64,000 nt of DNA from Ciona intestinalis. Lineage: Eukaryota; Chordata; Ascidiacea; Phlebobranchia; Cionidae. Below, in pieces: positions 12,001 to 23,500 of the stretch. The notes beneath the pieces are model-generated. The model did not search any database and had not been told where the DNA came from. It saw only the letters and a program-made list of their open reading frames with translations. Both the position numbers and the translations under genes were made by a program. The stretch is from positions 286,070 to 350,069 of the forward strand of contig NW_004190425.2 in NCBI RefSeq assembly GCF_000224145.3. Direction: 5' to 3'. Position 1 is the stretch's first letter. Each line of letters begins with the position of its first letter.

Positions 12001-15000
12001 TTAAAAACCGTATCCGGCGCCGTGGCATAGTGGTTAACACGCTTCTAATGCCTGTAACCAATAGGTAATGTATTCAAGGCTCGACACTGCTACCATTGTG
12101 GGCGTATGTGTCCTTGGGCAAGACACTTTACGACAATTGCTCCAACCCAGTAGACTAATGAGTTGTCCAAATTATAAGCCATAGCCTATATAAAAAAAAT
12201 GAAAAAATCCCGAAACAATATTCACCCACAAAGTAACATATATGGTAACTCGTAAACTGGCACGAGGTGTTAAAACCGTGTAATAACGCTGCCGTTTTCC
12301 GGCCACGCGAGAATAAAGTAAGTTACATTCATTCATTCATTCATTCACGTCAATCCTTTCTCGACCGATGATAGTTGCTCTCTGCCATTTCCAATGCTTA
12401 CCCGCCGTAGTGTAAACGCGCCTTAAGTGTCCCAATTTACCCCACTATACTATAGGTATAATGAAAAGCCATTAAATCGAAAACAAATTAAATTTTCATT
12501 TTTTATAAATACAGCTGAAACTTGGATCCGAAACAGAGTCTCGTCTTATTATGAGTTGGAAGAATGGTCAGTCAGTAATTGTGGATTTCCAGAGTTTTTC
12601 ACGGCACCAGAATACAAGCACTTTCTTAACAAAATGCAGGATCAAACCAATTGTGTTGTGATGGTGGACCAATATACCGCACCTCAAATCAGTCAAATCA
12701 CAATAATAGAGAATGACATCACTAAACAAGCTGTAAGTATAAATTATGACACATGATTTTTCGGTGCCGTTGCAAAGCTTTTAGCAGGCATTTCTCTTGC
12801 TAAGAGTTTCGGGTTGCTGCTACCAGCGTTGGTATGAGTAGTGAGTGTCACTTGGCAAGACACTTAACGGCAAATGATTCAAACCATTGGTCTTTTATGG
12901 GTTGTCGAAATTGCAAAACGGGCACGAGGTGTGTGAAGCAGAACACTCGTGTTATAACGAAAGCGACTGTAGTTGCTCTGCCACGCTGTAGGACAAATAT
13001 GCTACCGTATAGATTCATGGTAAAAACATATTTGTTACCGTAAAGAAAGGTTAGTAAACAATCAGATGCCCTGGGTTTCTATATTAGTATTAAGTTAACA
13101 TTATAGTCCTGTGGGGTAATATGGGACACCTTTAGCACATAATATCCAATTATCCTAATCGTGTTTTAAACAATTAACAACGGTCCATGGAAGTCGTGAT
13201 GATACGTTTGTATATTTATTTGAATGTTATTTGTTTAATACCAAGTAGCACGACAAATAGAATGAAAGGGTGCCCGATCTTACCCCTTACTATATATACA
13301 AAAGTCGAATTAGTAGCATGGGGGTTAATAACAACCCGCAACGTCTGCGACCGAGGCAACAAGCGCTGTTTTGCGTCAGTTGCAAAAGATGCCACAGCGA
13401 ATTTGCAACAGTGGGATAATCTGTTAGACAAATAGGAAAGTGCAAACTGGTCGCAAATTTTACTTTCACATATTAATACCGACGACGTTCATTTTCACCA
13501 TTAAATGTTACTAATAAAACGGGAACGAAAATAGGAAAGACAAGGTTAATAGCAACTGTTGAAAATATATACTTAGTCTGACCTGGTCCTCATCGCACAT
13601 GCGCTCACATGTCCTGTAGGCTATATTTGAAGTTAAGATTCGACGATTTATCCATCCCGATTAGCGGCGGGCAAGTTTGACTCTTGGATATGCCTAATTT
13701 TTGTTTTTGATATTTTTAGGCAGATGTAATAGTGAACAGTACAGCAGTAAATACAGGGAACATTGTCGACAGTTCTGTAATTTCGAGATTTATTGCTGCT
13801 GCTGCTGGCCCTCAACTTCAGGTTTGTTTGATAAAAATGAAATAAATAAATTAACATAGTGGTATTACTAGCAGTATACAAGTCTATGTAGTTGTTCTTC
13901 AACTAAAACTTAATTTCCACTTGGGTTCTACTTGTTCTGTCATTTTTGTTTTATGTAAAATATCTATAACTTTATATAGGTTGAATGCAGTGCAATTCCA
14001 CGAGCATTAATACGCACTTGGGGAGTGGTGGCAACAAAGGGTCACAATCTGCCGTGCAAGAACGTATATCATGCAATGATAGATACATGGAACTGTACAA
14101 ATCCAAATCTAAGCAGATCTCTTCTAAAAGGAACCATATCTGAGTGTTTTAAAATGGCTGCTACAGATGGGCATACAAGCATAGCGTTTCCAGCTTTAGG
14201 CTGTGGTGGTTTCAAGACTCCACCAAATGTACTGGCAGAGTTACTAGAAGAAGAAGTTAAAGCGCTAGGCAGCGATACATCTCTGCAGCATGTATATGTT
14301 GTTCTGCACCCTAAATGTCAAGATTTAGTTAAGGTATTCCAACTAACAATTTGTCAAAGTCTTCTAAAAAGATTAAGTAACTTTTTGTGACATATACAGA
14401 TATTCAAAGACAAGCTGAAGATGAGTTTTGGTAATAATAAACCCACCATAGGGTTCAGCCATCTTAATGTTGATGTCTGTTGTGGTAGCCTTGAGAAACA
14501 ACATGTAGACGTGATTGTAAACAGTGTTGGAACAAATATGGATTTAATGGGATCTGGTTGGTATGGTGTTTGAGTATTGTCACTAAAGAGTACTTGATTT
14601 ACCTTGTAGAGTTTTGTTAATTTCCTAATTTGCTAGTTCAATTAGCTATAAACAGTTGGCATTTCAAACAGGTTCAGTTTCATGGTCCATCGTTCAAAGA
14701 GGTGGTGCTGTAATAATGCAGCAGTTCAATGACATGAAGCGAAAGTATGCAAGTCCAACAATCAGAGTAACGGATGGTGGAAATCTTCCTTGTGATTTTA
14801 TTATCCATGGTGCAACTGACACACTAGGCATTCTTTCACTTGTCATTACATCTCTGCAAATTGCTGAGGCAATGGGAAAATCCAGTGTTGCTATACCAGC
14901 TTTAGGCACCGGTAAGAGACATCTTGGTGATGTGCTTTAGGTAACACACTGAATCCAAGAGCGTATTAGCCACATTTTTTTGGTAAAGAGGGTATTAACA

Positions 15001-18000
15001 ACAAATTTTTGGTATACGATTTATTGTCTAAGTTATTGACGTAGGTTTGTTTACACTGTTTTGTGGTAATTTACCTAATGCTCTTGCAGGAGTTATGAGA
15101 AGTACACCACAGGAATGTGCAAAATTAATAAAACATGGCATTACTTTGTTTGAGAAACAGAATCCGGTTCATGTTAAGACTGTAAAAGTGGTGGTGTTTC
15201 AAGTGGAAATGTTGGAAGAGTTTAAAAACAACATATACTCAATAACAGCATCTCCAGGTGGAAAAGTTCCTTTGGAACAGAAAACTTTTGACAAAGGTAT
15301 AGCAGTTTTGTGATAAAGGCATATGAGAGCAGATACTAAAATAAATGTTAACAGGGTCTCAGACTCGTTCAACAAGTTAGCATTGGTCATATGTGAATAT
15401 TTCATTTGTAATTTTTGGCTGAGTATTTTATTTTTCATAGTTTAGAATTTGTAATATTCTATTTTCTTACATAACACAGGATAAAGAATCTCTGAGAGCA
15501 AACCAAGACCAGGTTGTTACCTTTTCCTTCTGTGGACGCTTCGAATCAAATGTAAACAATGTGAGTATTATTCCAATTTGTGCTTAATGTATGGATCTCA
15601 GATTTATGTGACTGTCTTGTTATTTATGGTTACCCCAAATACCAAATAGTATTCAATGAACTGTTGCAACTCGACGCCCAAAGTGACGTCACATTACCCA
15701 CCACAGTACTCCATTAATCATGTCAACACTGCAGATACGACTTATCTAATGGGAGACTATTCTCATGAAAACAAACCCCCCTGTTATACGAGGTTAATGA
15801 TATCCCATTCAGTCTCTGACAGGCCCAAATCGATTCCATTTTATCGCTACGTCACATCATTCCCAATCTAACAAAGATTGTTAAATTAAAGTAAAGTTAA
15901 AATGTTTGTGTTAAAGGACACAATGTAAATTTAAGTTAAGGGATATGTCAATTAAAATAAAAGTTTGTGCATGGATAGAAATGCTCAAATGTGATCTAAA
16001 GGTAGGCTGCTGTCATGTGACTTTGCTTTGTATATAATTTGCCTTTTTCCTAACTCAATAACTGGAAAGTGAAACAAGAACTACCCAACTAACGCCACTA
16101 TCGGCACTAAGACCTCGAGGTCAGTCTAGGCTCATGGCGAGCTCGTACTAGGCTCATGGCGAGCTCGTCATAGCAAGATATCATGAACTCTGTTTGGTCT
16201 CTGGTTAGAGAACCATTAGTACTACAGTAGATATAGCACCCCGCTGAAGCCTTAATATGAAGTCGGATCAACATGGAGTCACTTAACCCAACCAGCAATC
16301 CTGTTTATTCAGTGGGGGCTATAGTACGCTGTGTGGTTTAAACCTGACTTTATTATATACATGATGTGCCTATGTTGATAGGGGTAAATCAAGAGCAAAA
16401 CTTAAGGCATTAGGTTTTATGTTATGGTTTTGTTATGCATTACAATACTTAAATTTCCTTTTTTGTAGGCTAAAATGCAGTTACAAAATCTGATCCAAAC
16501 AGAGATGGAAAGCAATCAAATTTCTGATCCTTGCATCGCACATTTAGATGCTGATTTTAAAAATGGTATTTTATCTGTGAAACAAGAAATGGTTAAGATC
16601 AAGGTGGATACAAGGTAATTAGGATTTTTTTCTGTTGCAATTTCTGTTTTCAAGAATTGATAGCAAGTCTATAATTTTTTTATTAATTCAAAGGTTAGTT
16701 TACATCTTACAGTTATTTCCTAAAGGGGAATACCATAGAAAAAATCAGGTAAAATCACACCATTTGAGTAAAACATTTCACCTGAGCGACAATGCATGGT
16801 ATTTCCTGTAAGATAAAATGTCTACCAACTTTTGAGCATTTTTTGCTTCTAAATTAGTAAAAAAAGTTTCGCTTTTATGTTAAAAATAAATTTCAAAATC
16901 GTACAATCAGTGCTGCTATCCCATGCTTTAGCACACAGCCGAGTCTTTTTATTTCAGCGGCTCAATTGCATCTAAAGCGCAAGATTGTTTTAGAGGCTGC
17001 TTCATTTTTTGAAACTTTAGTGGTAGTTACCCAAAGTAGCTAGCCTACCTTTAGGTCACATTCAAGCATTTCTATCCTTGCACAAACTTTTATTTTAATT
17101 GACATATCCCTTAACTTAAATTTACATTGTGTCTTCTTAACACAAACATTTTAACTTTACTTCAATTTAACAATCTTTGTTAGATTGGGAATGATTAAAG
17201 TACGTGGAATCACCAAATTTGTTAAAAATGCTACCATTGACATTCAGAGAATACTTGGAGAATTTAGCAAAGCTACAGCTGTAAAAGAACTAGTTCAGTG
17301 GATGTATTGTGTCCAAGGAAGTAATTCATTTCAGGCATTTGAATTACGAATTAATATGCAACTTGAGAATTCTTTCAAGGTAAGCATGTCATGTTGCTTA
17401 ATATCTTAATATAATATTCTTTACCTTTAGGTTGACAATAATGGGATCTTAAAGATGCCTGGCAAAGATGACTTTTTTGATTTCTCAAAAGCGGAAGGAT
17501 ATTTTAAAAATTCAGTTGTAGAAATTTTCAGGGTTGACAAACAGAAAAGTAAATTTTAACTGGATCAGTTATATTCACTATAAAGATTTATTTTGTTGTT
17601 AACAAAAAACATTACATTTTTTAGGTTATCCTAGAAATTGGAGGCCAATGAAAAGAGAAAATTGGTTAAATGTAGATGTCCCTGAAAACAGTGATGAATA
17701 TAGAAAAATCCAATCAGAATTCCTGAAAAGTGGAGCTCTAATTAAGGCCGTAGTGCGGGTTGGTTTCTCTTTGCTTTACCTTTTTATAGATGATCCTTAC
17801 GATAACGGAAATTTTTCTTTGTATCATATAGTGTTTATTGGTAGTTGTGTTCATGTAAAAACTATTTCTGAAGCTTATTGTAAATGTACATATTATCAAA
17901 TTTTAGCTGCAGCGAATACAGAACCGCTGTCAATATGTACAATTTCAAGCTAAATGCCAAGAGGTCAAGACAGAACTAGATGCACGTCGAATAAATGTCC

Positions 18001-18440
18001 CACCCACCAGATTGTTGTTTCATGGGACCTCTAGTGTAATGAGTGACAAAATTTGCAAAGAGGGTTTTAACCGGAGTTATGCTGGGAAAAATGGTTTGAA
18101 ACCTGTTTTCTTCTGAATTCTATAATAATAAAACTAATGTAAATGTATTACAGGGATAAGATACGGGCAAGGAATGTATTTTGCTGGAAACTCTGCATAT
18201 TGTCATGATTATGCAAAGCCAGATGATAACAATTTTCGAAGAATGTTTCTTGCTGAGGTGGCAACAGGGGAGTATGCACCAGAACGAGGAAATGAAAGCA
18301 TGATCACACCCCCAGTTAGAAACCCCTCAAGCAAAACTGATTCATACCACAGCGTTGTTGATAACCCACAGTCACCAGAGATCTTTGTAGTGTTTAAGGA
18401 TGCTTGTGCATATCCACACTATCTATTGACCTACATATAA
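9061..18440 (+). CDS. PARP14-like mono-ADP-ribosyltransferase with two macro domains (gene C)
   Basis: Proposed exons: 9061-9082, 9620-9799 (RRM-like, YSVLVKGVPSGIS), 9866-10305 (Pro/Ser-rich linker), 10521-10578, 11610-11771 (KH-like), 12515-12732, 13720-13821 + 13980-14333 (macro, HTSIAFPALGCGGF), 14400-14556 + 14672-14911 + 15090-15304 + 15480-15560 (macro, SSVAIPALGTG), 16469-16614, 17184-17379 + 17431-17548 (WWE, VQWMYCVQ), 17625-17758, 17907-18093 (LFHGT), 18154-18440 (GQGMYFA, PEIFVVF). Total 3297 nt, 1098 aa, all phases compatible. The weakest junction is the donor at 15305 (GTTTTG): the better-looking donor at 15297 breaks the frame. Compared with gene E it lacks the first macro domain and several KH exons. 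The triad is His-Tyr-Ile, implying mono-ADP-ribosylation. AATAAA lies at 18443-18448. The start ATG (MSFEQTF) is an inference. Confidence 0.83.
11919..12458. mobile_element. Palindromic MITE split by a SINE
   Basis: The left half (CAGTAGGGTAGGGGGATATG...CGTCCCATTTGGTTGTAAAC) ends near 12010. The right half resumes near 12350 and ends GTGTCCCAATTTACCCCACT. A full SINE occupies 12014-12347. Confidence 0.8.
12014..12347 (+). mobile_element. tRNA-derived SINE, near full length
   Basis: The head CCGGCGCCGTGGCATAGTGG includes a pol III A-box-like TGGCATAGTGG. A B-box-like stretch is TATTCAAGGCTCG. The body is TGTCCTTGGGCAAGACAC, followed by TTTTCCGGCCACGCGAGAA and a (CATT)n tail. It resembles the composite SINE described from Ciona (name not verified). 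Confidence 0.88.
12762..12994 (+). mobile_element. Partial SINE
   Basis: Body elements GCTGCTACCAGCG, CTTGGCAAGACACTTAACGG and GTTATAACG are in sense orientation; the tail is missing. Lies in the intron after gene C exon 12515-12732. Confidence 0.7.
13104..13306. mobile_element. Palindromic MITE
   Basis: GTCCTGTGGGGTAATATGGG on the left pairs with GCCCGATCTTACCCCTTACT on the right. The interior has TTTAGCACATAATATCC and ACGGTCCATGGAAGTCG. Confidence 0.8.
15856..16008 (+). repeat. Left arm of a long inverted repeat
   Basis: About 153 bp (from ATCATTCCCAATC to AAAGGTAGGCT), the near-perfect reverse complement of 17042-17195, roughly 95% by eye. The arms enclose about 1.03 kb containing gene C exon 16469-16614. 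Confidence 0.9.
17042..17195 (-). repeat. Right arm of a long inverted repeat, entering an exon
   Basis: Mate of 15856-16008. It supplies the 3' splice site (CTTTGTTAG) and the first 12 bases of the WWE exon that starts at 17184. Confidence 0.9.
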
Positions 18441-18442
18441 CC

Positions 18443-18448
18443 AATAAA
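18443..18448 (+). terminator. Poly(A) signal AATAAA of gene C
   Basis: AATAAA starts two bases after the stop codon of gene C, implying a very short 3' UTR. Confidence 0.6.
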
Positions 18449-19802
18449 CAATGTGATTACTCTTTATCAATAACAGTGCATTTGGGAATCTGTTGTAATA
18501 TGTTTTTATTTAAAAAATATGGTATGTCCATTTTCTTGGATTTCTTGTAACTGCCTAATTGTTGATTTGATCTTTTATAAGTAAAATACCTTGTAATGTT
18601 TATTGTTATTCATTTCTCAAAAATATAGCTGTCATAATCTCTATCAAAAATTATTATTAGAGTGAGCAGTGTCTGCTGTAAAACACCTCTGTGCAAATAG
18701 TCCTTTAAACAAATTTATCAGAGCCCTGCTTTGCTGTAGTTTTAAAGTTTTTCCACACTACCTAGCATTACCAACATCCTTCATTAATCACACAATGGTC
18801 CACATAAATACAAAACTTATATTTAACTTCTAGTTCTCTGGTCACCTATGACTAAAATTCTGAACATTATTTTAATTTAAAGCACATAATGCATAGATTG
18901 AAGATATAGGTAAATTTAAAACTTTTTAATAGTGTAATATAAATCAAAGAGTAATAATATATAAACAAATTAATAGTAATTTCTACACAGTATATATAAA
19001 TGTTACCACTTTTATCATCAATGTTATTGGAGAATTCACCATGTATAAATAAATAATTATCAATTTTAACTAAAAAAAATGATAATTTCTAATAAAAATA
19101 AACANNNNNNNNNNNNNNNNNNNNNNNNNNNNNNNNNNNNNNNNNNNNNNNNNNNNNNNNNNNNNNNNNNNNNNNNNNNNNNNNNNNNNNNNNNNNNNNN
19201 NNNNNNNNNNNNNNNNNNNNNNNNNNNNNNNNNNNNNNNNNNNNNNNNNNNNNNNNNNNNNNNNNNNNNNNNNNNNNNNNNNNNNNNNNNNNNNNNNNNN
19301 NNNNNNNNNNNNNNNNNNNNNNNNNNNNNNNNNNNNNNNNNNNNNNNNNNNNNNNNNNNNNNNNNNNNNNNNNNNNNNNNNNNNNNNNNNNNNNNNNNNN
19401 NNNNNNNNNNNNNNNNNNNNNNNNNNNNNNNNNNNNNNNNNNNNNNNNNNNNNNNNNNNNNNNNNNNNNNNNNNNNNNNNNNNNNNNNNNNNNNNNNNNN
19501 NNNNNNNNNNNNNNNNNNNNNNNNNNNNNNNNNNNNNNNNNNNNNNNNNNNNNNNNNNNNNNNNNNNNNNNNNNNNNNNNNNNNNNNNNNNNNNNNNNNN
19601 NNNNTTCTATTGTAATAAAAATAACATAAATTTCCTTCTAAATGTAAGAAAACAAAAATTATAAAACAACGTCAAGACAGAAATGAATGTAAAAAACTAC
19701 AGTGTTACGAAAAACTACAAAAACGCATTAAAACTATAGGTTAAAGGTTGGCCGTTCCACCTTATGCAATCTAAAATGGAAAATAAAAGCTTGTCTATGA
19801 AG

Positions 19803-20002
19803 GTATAGTAGGGTGGGGGGCAGACATTTACTTTTACCATAATAATATCCAAATATCCTGATAGTGTTTTAGACAATTAAAACGGTATATTGGAGTCGTG
19901 AAGATAAGGTTTTATAAATACTTCAATGTTTTTATTTACTGCTTAATCGGGCGAGAACATACAAGGAAAAGGTGTCCCCTATTCCACTCCCTACTATATT
20001 TT
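19803..20002. mobile_element. Palindromic MITE
   Basis: AGGTATAGTAGGGTGGGGGG on the left and AAAGGTGTCCCCTATTCCAC, then CCCTACTATA, on the right. The interior ATAATATCCAAATATCCTG is the family signature. Confidence 0.8.
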
Positions 20003-20570
20003 AATGTGTTGATATTTCGACTGAACGTATCTGCGATGCTTTTAATGAAAACAAAAAAAGAAAGGTTGCTTCGATCCAACAATCCACTTTATTCTAAGCA
20101 GCCATAATTGTACAGTTCGTATTATTATTCTGCCTGACTTACTTTAAATGCTTTCTTTGTTAACAAAAAACAGCCAATTAAAATTGCGGAAAACTGAAAC
20201 TTCAACACGAAAGAGAAAAACGTTACAAAAACTGTCCCATTTAAACAAATATACCATATAACATGGCATACTACATTGGAGTAATATTGTCCATATTTTC
20301 ATTTTGTTTTATCGTCAAATTTGGTAGTAAACTCAAAATATTTATAAAATATATAACCGTAGTCCAATAACGACTCTAAAACGACGTTGTTATTTGTTAA
20401 AAAAATGTTAAAACACGATTGGAAAATATGGGACATAATATATATTTCGATGGTATCCAATTTACCCCACAGTACTATAATCTACAACATAAACTTTGTT
20501 TCTCTCTCTTCGATCGGGGAACGAAACCGTTATAAAAAATGTTCTAAAATATGTCAGTACTTTGGTTTAC

Positions 20571-23500
20571 CTCCGCCAACCGACGATAAGATTGTTGTTT
20601 GTCTTCCTGGAGTCGGTCTATTTGTTGCTGCAGCCTCTGTTGTGCTTGGGTGGATTTGCGTGCCTGGTGAATGAATGAATGAATGTAACTTGCTTTATCC
20701 TTGCGTGGCCGGAAAACGACAGTCGTTAAACACGAATGTTACGTTTCATACACCTTGTGCCACCTTAAGAGTTACTAAGTATGTTACTTTGCGGGTAATT
20801 GTATTTTGAGGGATTTCTTATGTGTGGCTGATAATTTGGTTAACCCATAAGTGACACTGGGTTGGAGCATTGCCGTTAAGTGTCTTGCCCAAGGACACAT
20901 ACGCCACACAATGGTAGCAGCATCGAGCCTTGAACCCATTACCTCTGGGTTACAGGCAGGCGCGCTAACCACTATACCACGGCGCCGGAATTGGTTTAGC
21001 TTACTTTGATGATTACACTTTTGGATGCAAGATTCTGATCTCTGAACAGTGTGGTGTTGGTGGCTGTTGCGACGACCGTACACAACTTCCAGTGGCTGTT
21101 TATTCCTACTAAGACTAGATGAATCTGAATACAAAGATTCCATAGTGAACTTAAAGAAAAAAAATAAAATATTCTTACCAAGACATAAAGAATACAGTTT
21201 GCCCCCTGCAGAGGAAAAGATGAAGGCCAACTCATTTACAATTGAATGGTTACTTGAGAGAATTCTGATGGAAGTGAGTATAGGTTTATACGTGGTCTCG
21301 AAAATTACCAATGCTTTGCTTATTGCATGTACAAAAACATTGAGTGGTCCATAAATTCCTGAAAAACACAATGCATTGAGGTTTGGGCAAGTCAGACAAT
21401 AATAAAGTAATGCAGAAAACTTCACAAAATAAAAAAGCACAAGATTTGCATGAACATGAAATGTTGCAGTGGTTTATAATTAGTCTGGAGAAATGAAAAA
21501 TGTGTGCAGCATTTTAATCCCTGTGGTTTATTTGTAGACCCATGAAAAGCATTCACATGTCACAAAGCAAAAGCACAATAAATTCAAAGTTTTTTGGCAT
21601 GTCATGCGCTGTGACTCAGTGGTTAGGGCGCTTGCACCATAACTGAATGGTACCATGTTTGATATTGATGCCGATAATTTGCTGCCCTGCCACGCGACAA
21701 TAAATAAAGTATCATTTATTTAAACAAGACCTAGAATTTCTGTGTACATGTATGTTCGACTGCGATATGGTTGGGCATGTGAAGGATAAGAGGACAAGAC
21801 ATAAGTTGTGAGCACTGCAGAAAGGGTGGTAACAGATGTAATGTCTGCTATTTTACATATTTTTTAAGCTTTACTTCTACTAAAATTGAATGTTTAGTTT
21901 AATTTAGCAAAAGCTCTTTTGTCTTTTTAATTTAAAAAATATATAATTCCAAAGACACATTGTTTCATACCAGTAGCTACAAGAGGCAGAGCAAGTGTCG
22001 TTGCTCGACATTGGTCAGATTCCTTTAAAACTGATAATAAGCCATCTTCAAGCAATTTGTAGGCTTCTTGTTTGTCTGAGTACGTTTTCCACTGTGGTAC
22101 AACTACATGCAAAACTCTGTAAAAGTATAATATACAGGTTATTAAGTCACCAAAAAAATGAATAAATACCTCATTTATTTATCCTTACACGGTTAGGAAA
22201 CGTAAAAAGATATAAGACGGTTGTTCTTTTTTATACTCATAGCTGTTACTACGTACAGAACTTTGTGGGTGTTTATATTTTATTCATAAAGTGGACAACT
22301 TAGACAACCCATTAGGGTTGATTGGCGTAGAACAACTACTACTAAGTTTCTTGCCCAATGAGACAAATGTCCACAATGATAGCGGCATCAAGAAATCATT
22401 CAAAACACCACTAATTACCTTTTGCACTGCAGACCTCCAGTTGCCTTGACAGAAATCACTTCACCAACGGTTAATGGTCGAAAATAACGAAGTTTTACAG
22501 CTTCTCGACAAAGTTGAATGAAGTCCGGACCCCCTTTTTGAAATATAGCTCCAGCGATCTCCGCCCTCATAATATGTGGGTTTGAATCGCTGACAATTGC
22601 ATCTACATCTTGAAGTGCTATGTTGCCATGACCAACTGATACACTAATGCCAACTTTAGTCATAAACTTGTAAACTTCAGTGTAATTATGAGTTTCTGAG
22701 AAAAGTGATTTTGATGTAGTTGCTTTTACACATGATATAATTCTTATTCCAGCTATTTTAGTAATACATACATTACCTCTTAAAGTTTTTTTGTCATCTG
22801 AAAGCATGATAACTTGTTCTTTGATTCCCAAACCCGTTTTGTCAGTTTCCACAACACTAATTGTCCTTTTATTAACTGGCTTCATTTGCACCGTTGCATC
22901 TTGGTCTAACATTTGAAATTCTTTAATAGCTTTAGAAATTTTGTCGCTGCTTCCAGAAAGGATGAAGTCAATGTATAAATTATCTTGATCAGCTACCCTT
23001 GTTTTGATCTTGATTTGGTGCCTTTTACTGAATGAATGAATGTAACTTACTTTATCCTCACAAGGCCACAAAACGACAGACGGTATAACACAGAACACCT
23101 CGCGCCAGTTTACAAGTTATCAAGTATGTTGCTTTGTGGGTGATTTTTTTTTATGTTTGGCTGATAAATTGTACAATCCATTAGTGACCACTGGGTTGGA
23201 GCAATTGCCATTAATTGTCTTGCCCAAGGACACATACGCCGAAAATGATAGCAACGACAAGCCTTGAACCCTTACCTCTGGGTTAGAGGCAGACGCGCTA
23301 ACCCACTTTGCTACAGCGCCGGACTGCAACATCATGTATAGCCTATTATATACAGTGAAACATGCAATGCTATATTACAAATATTTACCATATCTCCTTA
23401 ATATCTTTGGCCCTGTAGAGTTCTATGTTGGTATATACATCTTTGTTCATGGTAATGGTGTCAGTGTATTCTTTTCCCAAAACTTCATGCAACTTTAATG

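Larger units (their letters stand above)
18441..20570. other. Convergence zone of the two arms with a 500-N gap
   Basis: AT-rich sequence with no exon I can support. Ns run from 19105 to 19604, so a 3' exon of gene D could be hidden. A MITE occupies 19803-20002 and a MITE remnant (GTATCCAATTTACCCCACAG) ends near 20475. Confidence 0.6.

Noticed and set aside
12014..12090. tRNA gene
   Set aside because: A- and B-box-like sequences are present but this is the SINE head, repeated many times and without a proper cloverleaf anticodon arm.
19079..19615. Open frame across 19105-19604
   Set aside because: Composed of the 500-N gap.
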